In this document: positions 59,589 to 64,000 of the stretch, one piece after another
Layout: the number at the start of each line of letters is the position of its first letter
Position numbering within the stretch: position 1 is the first letter of the stretch
NCBI RefSeq assembly: GCF_000799465.1
Contig: NZ_JUGU01000001.1
Coordinates: forward strand, 1,481,001 to 1,545,000
Reading direction: 5' to 3'
Length of the DNA stretch: 64,000 nucleotides
DNA from: Psychroserpens sp. Hel_I_66
Lineage (GTDB): Bacteria > Bacteroidota > Bacteroidia > Flavobacteriales > Flavobacteriaceae
Notes under the pieces: model-generated
What the model was told of the DNA's origin: nothing
The model's database searches: none
Seen by the model: the letters and a program-made list of their open reading frames with translations, nothing else
Translations under genes and position numbers: made by a program

Positions 59589-61964
59589 ATGTTATCATTC
59601 AAAAAAAGCCTCTTATTTATAGTTTTCTTAGCTGTTAATTTTGCTTTTGCTCAAGAAAAATTCACCTTAAGTGGCACAGTTACTGATGCCAATAGTAACG
59701 AAACCCTCATTGGCGTAAATGTCATTTTTCCAGATTTACAAACAGGAACCAATACAAATGAATATGGCTTCTACTCTATTTCTCTACCAAAAGGGGACTA
59801 TAAAGTTCAAATTAGCTATTTAGGTTATACGACTATTACTGAAAATATATCCTTTTCCGAAGATAAAACCATCAATTACAAACTTGTTGAATCTTCCCAA
59901 AGTCTTGACGAAGTCGTAATCAAACAAGATGTTGAAAAGCTCAATATAAAGAAGCCTCAAATGAGTGTCAACGCGCTTTCTATAAACACCATCAAACAAA
60001 TGCCTGTGGTCTTGGGTGAGGTGGATGTGATTAAATCGATTACACTACTTCCTGGTGTTACCAATGCTGGTGAGGGTTCTTCTGGATTTAATGTGAGAGG
60101 TGGCGCGGTTGATCAAAACCTGATTTTATTGGATGAGGCAACGATTTTTAATTCGTCACATCTTTTTGGGTTCTTTTCTGTATTTAATCCAGATGCCATA
60201 AAAGACATTAAATTGTATAAAGGTGGGATTCCCGCAAAATATGGTGGACGCGTATCATCGGTTTTGGATATTTACCAAAAAGATGGAAACAGTAACGAAT
60301 TTCACATGAATGGTGGGATTGGCATTGTATCGAGCAGATTACTCGCTGAAGGTCCAATCAAAAAAGGAAAAGGCTCTTTTTTATTTGGCGGTCGAAGTAG
60401 TTATGCGCATTTATTCCTTCCTCTTTTTGATATTGATAATATTGCTTATTTCTATGATCTAAACACCAAATTGAGTTATAGATTTAATGATAGAAATAGT
60501 GTTTTTCTTTCGGGTTACTTCGGAAGGGATGTATTTAATATTTCAGATAGTTTTGAAAATACTTACGGAAATACGGTGTTAAACTTTAGATGGAATCACT
60601 TGTTTTCAGACAAGTTATTTTCTAACATGTCTTTAATATACTCCGATTACTACTACGGTCTAAATTTAAATTTTGTTGAGTTTGATTGGGATTCTGGAAT
60701 TCAAAATTTCAATTTCAAGTATGACTTAAAACACTATATCACTAATAATTTCAAGTTAGAATATGGAGTAAATAGTATTTATTACAAATTTAATCCTGGA
60801 GATATAAAGCCATCCAGCGAAACTTCAGGAATAAATCCTTTTAAATTAATTGATAAGTATGCATTTGAAAATGCAGTTTATATGGATGCAGAGCATAATA
60901 TTTCAGATAAACTGGCATTATCGTATGGCATGCGATTGAGTTCCTTTTTAAGATTGGGTCAAGATGAGCTCAATGTTTACGAAAATGATAATCCGTTAAT
61001 TTTCAATGAACAGCTTCAAATCTATGAAAAAGCAGAGCCTATTGCGACGGAGAATTTCCGAAGAAAAGATATAATTAAATCCTTTGCCAACTTAGAACCT
61101 CGATTCTCACTTGCATATCAATTAAATGATAACTCATCTGTAAAAGCAAGTTATAATAGAATGACGCAGTATTTACATTTATTATCAAATACGTCTTCAC
61201 CAACTCCTCTTGATGTTTGGACGCCTAGCGGTAAATATGTAAAACCACAATTATTAGATCAAGTTGCTGTTGGTTATTTTAGAACGTTTAAAGATAATTT
61301 ATACTCTCTGGAAGTAGAAAGTTTCTATAAAACCATTAAAAACAGAATCGATTATACCGATGGTGCGAACCTAATCGCCAATAATGCCATTGAACAGGTT
61401 ATTTTAAATGGAAGAGCCCGAGCATATGGCCTGGAAGTTCTATTCAAAAAAAATGAAGGTAAATTTAAAGGCTGGTTTGCATATACCTTATCAAAATCTG
61501 AACAACAAACCGAAGGAAGAACACCTGCAGAAACAGGAATTAATAATGGCGAATGGTACAATACTGGATTTGACAAAACGCACGATATTTCTATAACTAC
61601 TAGTTATGATTTAAATAAAAAATGGACATTTGGTAGTAATTTCCTGTTTCAAACCGGTCAGCCAACTACATTTCCAAACGGGCAATATGAATATAACGGA
61701 ATCACAATTCCTAACTACGAATCCAGAAATTCAAGTAGGTTACCCGCTTATCATAGAATAGATATTTCAGCCACATACAATCCAAATCCAGATTCTCAAA
61801 AACGTTTGAAAGGTGAATGGGTCTTCGGGATTTATAATCTTTATAATAGAAGAAATGCTGCATCAATCTCCTTTGGGGAAAACCGTATGACAGGAAGAAA
61901 TGATGCGACTAGATTGGCGATATTTGGGATAATTCCTTCAGTATCTTATAATTTTAAATTTTAA
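59589..61964 (+). CDS. TonB-dependent outer membrane receptor
   Basis: A 791-residue SusC-like receptor: signal peptide (about 1-21, ending FAFAQ), a carboxypeptidase-regulatory-like domain (about 24-105; GTVTDANSNETLIGVNV), plug domain (about 120-230; EGSSGFNVRGGAVDQNLILLDEATIFN) and a 22-strand-type barrel to the C-terminal aromatic FKF. It imports an unknown ligand with TonB energy. A DUF4249 lipoprotein follows by 3 bases, a pairing common in Flavobacteria. A -7 element TAATTTTG (59577-59584) is almost against the start. Confidence 0.93.
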   Translation: MLSFKKSLLFIVFLAVNFAFAQEKFTLSGTVTDANSNETLIGVNVIFPDLQTGTNTNEYGFYSISLPKGDYKVQISYLGYTTITENISFSEDKTINYKLVESSQSLDEVVIKQDVEKLNIKKPQMSVNALSINTIKQMPVVLGEVDVIKSITLLPGVTNAGEGSSGFNVRGGAVDQNLILLDEATIFNSSHLFGFFSVFNPDAIKDIKLYKGGIPAKYGGRVSSVLDIYQKDGNSNEFHMNGGIGIVSSRLLAEGPIKKGKGSFLFGGRSSYAHLFLPLFDIDNIAYFYDLNTKLSYRFNDRNSVFLSGYFGRDVFNISDSFENTYGNTVLNFRWNHLFSDKLFSNMSLIYSDYYYGLNLNFVEFDWDSGIQNFNFKYDLKHYITNNFKLEYGVNSIYYKFNPGDIKPSSETSGINPFKLIDKYAFENAVYMDAEHNISDKLALSYGMRLSSFLRLGQDELNVYENDNPLIFNEQLQIYEKAEPIATENFRRKDIIKSFANLEPRFSLAYQLNDNSSVKASYNRMTQYLHLLSNTSSPTPLDVWTPSGKYVKPQLLDQVAVGYFRTFKDNLYSLEVESFYKTIKNRIDYTDGANLIANNAIEQVILNGRARAYGLEVLFKKNEGKFKGWFAYTLSKSEQQTEGRTPAETGINNGEWYNTGFDKTHDISITTSYDLNKKWTFGSNFLFQTGQPTTFPNGQYEYNGITIPNYESRNSSRLPAYHRIDISATYNPNPDSQKRLKGEWVFGIYNLYNRRNAASISFGENRMTGRNDATRLAIFGIIPSVSYNFKF

Positions 61965-61967
61965 GCG

Positions 61968-62780
61968 ATGAAAAAATATGTATATATATTATTGGTGTTT
62001 TTTACATTTTCATGTGAAGATGTTATAGACGTCGATCTCAATAATGCAGAACCAAAGTTGGTTATTGATGCATCAATAAACTGGTTTAAGGGTACTGCTG
62101 GTAATGAACAACAAATAAAATTAACCCTATCTGCTCCCTATTTTAATGACGAGGTTCCTCCAGCAAATGGAGCTCAAGTGAGCATTACAAAAGCAAGCGA
62201 TGATGTTTTTATATTTACCGAAGATGCATCGACTGGGATTTATAAAAACAACATTTTTATTCCGCAAATTAACGAAAGTTACACCTTAGAAATCATCTAC
62301 CAAGGAGAAACCTACACAGCTACCGAAACTTTAAAATCTGTAGTTGATATCGATTATGTAGAGCAAAACGATGAAGGCGGATTCACAGGAGAAGAAACAG
62401 AGCTCAAAGCCTTTTACACCGATCCTGCTAATGAAGAAAATTTCTATTTCTTTGAATTCATAAGTGATATTCCAGAAATACCAAGCCTTGAAGTTTATGA
62501 AGACCGATTTACAGATGGCAATCAAATTTTTGGATTCTACACCGAAGAAGAACTGGCAATCGGAGATCAAGTCACCATAAGAAATTATGGAGTTTCTGAG
62601 CAGTTTTATGAGTTTATGTTCATTTTACTTCAGCAAAATTCCGAAGAAGGAGGTGGTCCATTTGAAACCCAACCTGCGACTGTTCGAGGTAATTGCATCA
62701 ATGAAACAAATCCAGAAAATTTCCCTTTTGGGTATTTTAGATTATCAGAAGTAGCAGAGTTAATATATACCGTAGAGTAA
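61968..62780 (+). CDS. DUF4249 lipoprotein, TonB receptor partner
   Basis: A 270-residue lipoprotein with lipobox FTFSC (C16) and the DUF4249 pattern VIDVDLNNAEPKLVIDASI, ending with RGNCINETNPENFPFGYFRLSEVAELIYTVE, where the cysteine and NFPFGYF motif are typical. It probably sits on the outer leaflet and helps capture the ligand of the receptor encoded 3 bases upstream, in the manner of SusD-type partners; this is inferred from gene order. Confidence 0.88.
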   Translation: MKKYVYILLVFFTFSCEDVIDVDLNNAEPKLVIDASINWFKGTAGNEQQIKLTLSAPYFNDEVPPANGAQVSITKASDDVFIFTEDASTGIYKNNIFIPQINESYTLEIIYQGETYTATETLKSVVDIDYVEQNDEGGFTGEETELKAFYTDPANEENFYFFEFISDIPEIPSLEVYEDRFTDGNQIFGFYTEEELAIGDQVTIRNYGVSEQFYEFMFILLQQNSEEGGGPFETQPATVRGNCINETNPENFPFGYFRLSEVAELIYTVE

Positions 62781-62806
62781 AACGTTCATCTTAAAAATAA
62801 TAATTT

Positions 62807-62902
62807 GGGCGTTTCCCTTTAAAGTAAAAACTTTAAAGGGTCGTGTCATCCGCTATATCTTTTTGTGAAAAACAAAAAGGATGTCGCTTCTACCACTAAC
62901 GC
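62807..62902. repeat. Multi-stem intergenic repeat element before murQ
   Basis: About 96 bases with outer arms GCGTT (62809-62813) and AACGC (62898-62902), an 11-base hairpin (CCCTTTAAAGT, ACTTTAAAGGG; 62815-62840), and an 8-base hairpin (CTTTTTGT, ACAAAAAG; 62859-62879) extended by CATC/GATG. The layout, with CCGCTATATC, GGATGTCGC and AACGC, resembles a family of dispersed intergenic elements I have seen in Bacteroidota genomes. It ends 28 bases before the murQ start. Confidence 0.65.
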
Positions 62903-62930
62903 GAAAGAAAATTTTGGCTATTTTTACAAT

Positions 62931-63749
62931 ATGACATTCACAAAAACTACCGAGCAAGATTCAAATTACAATCATTTAGAAAAAATGACTATAAATGAAT
63001 TATTAACCAATATAAACAGCGAAGATCAATCTGTCCCATTAGCTGTAGAAAAAGTTATTCCGCAAATTGAAAAATTAGTAGATCAAATAGTTGTTAAATT
63101 AAAAACTGGAGGTCGCTTATTCTATATTGGTGCTGGCACTAGTGGTCGTTTGGGTATTTTAGACGCTTCAGAATGTCCACCAACTTTTGGTGTGTCTCAC
63201 AATATGGTCGTCGGTCTCATAGCTGGTGGTGATAAAGCCATTAGAAAAGCTGTCGAATTTGCAGAAGATTCAACGACTCAAGGGTGGAAAGATTTAGAAG
63301 AATACAATATGACTTCAAACGATGTTGTTATTGGTATTGCTGCGTCAGGCACAACACCATACGTGATTTCTGCATTAGAAAAATGTAATTCAAATAATAT
63401 CATTACAGGTTGTATCACGTGTAATCAAAATAGTCCTTTATCAAACGTCTCAATATATCCTATAGAAGTTGTGGTGGGTCCAGAGTTTGTAACAGGAAGT
63501 TCAAGAATGAAAGCAGGTACCGCACAAAAATTAGTTTTGAATATGATTTCAACAGCTACCATGATTAAGCTCAATAAAGTAAAAGGAAATAAAATGGTAG
63601 ACATGCAATTGAGTAATCACAAGCTGGTAGAAAGAGGAATTAAAATGCTTTCCAAAGAATTAAATATAACTGAAGTAGAGGCTAAACATTTACTAGAAAA
63701 ATACAAAAACGTAAGAACAGCTATTCAAAATTATAAGCATGCAAACTGA
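62931..63749 (+). CDS. murQ: N-acetylmuramic acid 6-phosphate etherase
   Basis: Cleaves the lactyl ether of MurNAc-6-phosphate during peptidoglycan recycling. I choose the ATG at 62931 (272 residues, starting MTFTKTTEQDSNYNHLEKM); an upstream in-frame ATG at 62865 would add residues encoded by the repeat element. Motifs: GGRLFYIGAGTSGRLGILDASECPPT (SIS sugar-isomerase domain, split), IGIAASGTTPYV, and GSSRMKAGTAQKLVLNMIST. Its end overlaps the next gene by 11 bases. The dehydratase/recycling kinase partners are not in the window. Confidence 0.94.
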   Translation: MTFTKTTEQDSNYNHLEKMTINELLTNINSEDQSVPLAVEKVIPQIEKLVDQIVVKLKTGGRLFYIGAGTSGRLGILDASECPPTFGVSHNMVVGLIAGGDKAIRKAVEFAEDSTTQGWKDLEEYNMTSNDVVIGIAASGTTPYVISALEKCNSNNIITGCITCNQNSPLSNVSIYPIEVVVGPEFVTGSSRMKAGTAQKLVLNMISTATMIKLNKVKGNKMVDMQLSNHKLVERGIKMLSKELNITEVEAKHLLEKYKNVRTAIQNYKHAN

Positions 63750-63975
63750 AACAAAACGAACCAATAAAGAGGTCTTAGCAAAAGGAATTAAGACCATGGG
63801 ACTAACACTTGTACTTATGTTTCTTGGGCCTATCCTGTTCTATATTGGATTAAGCAATCCCGACAAACCCTTGTACATACCCATTCTCCTTGTAGCTGGC
63901 ATACTATGCTTTCTTTCTATTTACTTTGCTTTTAAAGGCTTAAAAACCATAATGGATAGCATGTTTAAAAAGTAA
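63739..63975 (+). CDS. DUF6095-like small membrane protein
   Basis: A 78-residue protein with two membrane helices (about 18-40 and 48-68) and a short basic tail. It resembles the small proteins annotated DUF6095 in Flavobacteria that often follow murQ. It starts 11 bases inside the end of murQ, so it is translationally coupled to it. Function unknown. Confidence 0.75.
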   Translation: MQTETKRTNKEVLAKGIKTMGLTLVLMFLGPILFYIGLSNPDKPLYIPILLVAGILCFLSIYFAFKGLKTIMDSMFKK

Positions 63976-64000
63976 AAACAATCCTAGGCCTTAAGTGTAG

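Noticed and set aside
62865..62930. 22-residue N-terminal extension of murQ
   Set aside because: These codons come from the dispersed repeat element; the ATG at 62931 gives the usual murQ length.

Overview
The window is one contiguous stretch of an AT-rich (roughly one-third G+C, judged by eye) chromosome of a Bacteroidota bacterium, almost certainly a Flavobacteriaceae member of marine type. Evidence: two large secreted proteins and one sugar dehydrogenase end in type IX secretion (T9SS) type A sorting tails; a PorD-like DUF4835 protein, a SusC-style TonB receptor with a DUF4249 partner, RprXY-like and YbbR/CoaE gene orders are all typical; promoters carry the Bacteroidota -7 element TAnnTTTG; and no Shine-Dalgarno signals stand out. 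No tRNA, rRNA, IS element, prophage, CRISPR array or recognisable defence system is visible, so this is mostly core genome.

Layout. 1-4.1 kb (+): tail of an exonuclease gene, a DUF3857 protein, a voltage-gated K+ channel with a C-terminal zinc ribbon, and miaA, which has no ATG/GTG/TTG start. 4.1-9.0 kb (-): OmpR-type regulator with its histidine kinase, coaE, a YbbR protein and a GT2 glycosyltransferase. 9.1-14.4 kb (-): two large T9SS-secreted adhesin-like proteins. 14.7-22.1 kb (-): fabI, recN, then porD-like/coaBC/rpoZ/bamD as one cluster, then dapA and a DUF6913 gene. 22.2-25.9 kb: a split 5'-nucleotidase pair, a DoxX-like gene and two related multi-pass membrane proteins. 26.0-28.0 kb (-): ligA. 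28.0-33.6 kb (+): secreted GH20 hexosaminidase, cutC and GH2 beta-mannosidase, a small glycan-degrading unit. 33.7-39.1 kb: prmC, GNAT, an LEA-like lipoprotein, ribD, a HAD hydrolase, a DMT permease, a YigZ-like protein and a thioesterase. 39.2-43.3 kb (+): dnaA, a low-molecular-weight phosphatase, a sugar dehydrogenase and an RsmI-like methylase. 43.4-47.4 kb (-): lysozyme-like protein, DUF2279 protein, mltG, GNAT, dapF. 47.6-56 kb (+): HtrA protease, gap, two beta-propeller lipoproteins, a coiled-coil membrane protein, a decayed GNAT gene, two small membrane proteins, trmD, rplS. 56-64 kb (+): an 865-base gene-free stretch ending in a strong terminator, monomeric icd, a threonine dehydratase, a TonB receptor with DUF4249 protein, murQ and a DUF6095 protein.

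The most interesting signals lie below gene level. (1) The octamer TTCCGAAG and its complement occur about 41 times by hand count where base composition predicts one or two; they fall on both strands, in all codon frames and in intergenic DNA, and the one-base variant TTCCGCAG adds about 13 more. This looks like a highly iterated functional oligonucleotide. (2) Several small hairpin repeats are present, including one inserted in frame in prmC with a base-pair-conserving second copy only about 350 bases away, a pair before cutC, and a roughly 96-base multi-stem element before murQ. (3) A candidate long non-coding RNA with a boxA-like motif and a strong terminator lies between rplS and icd.
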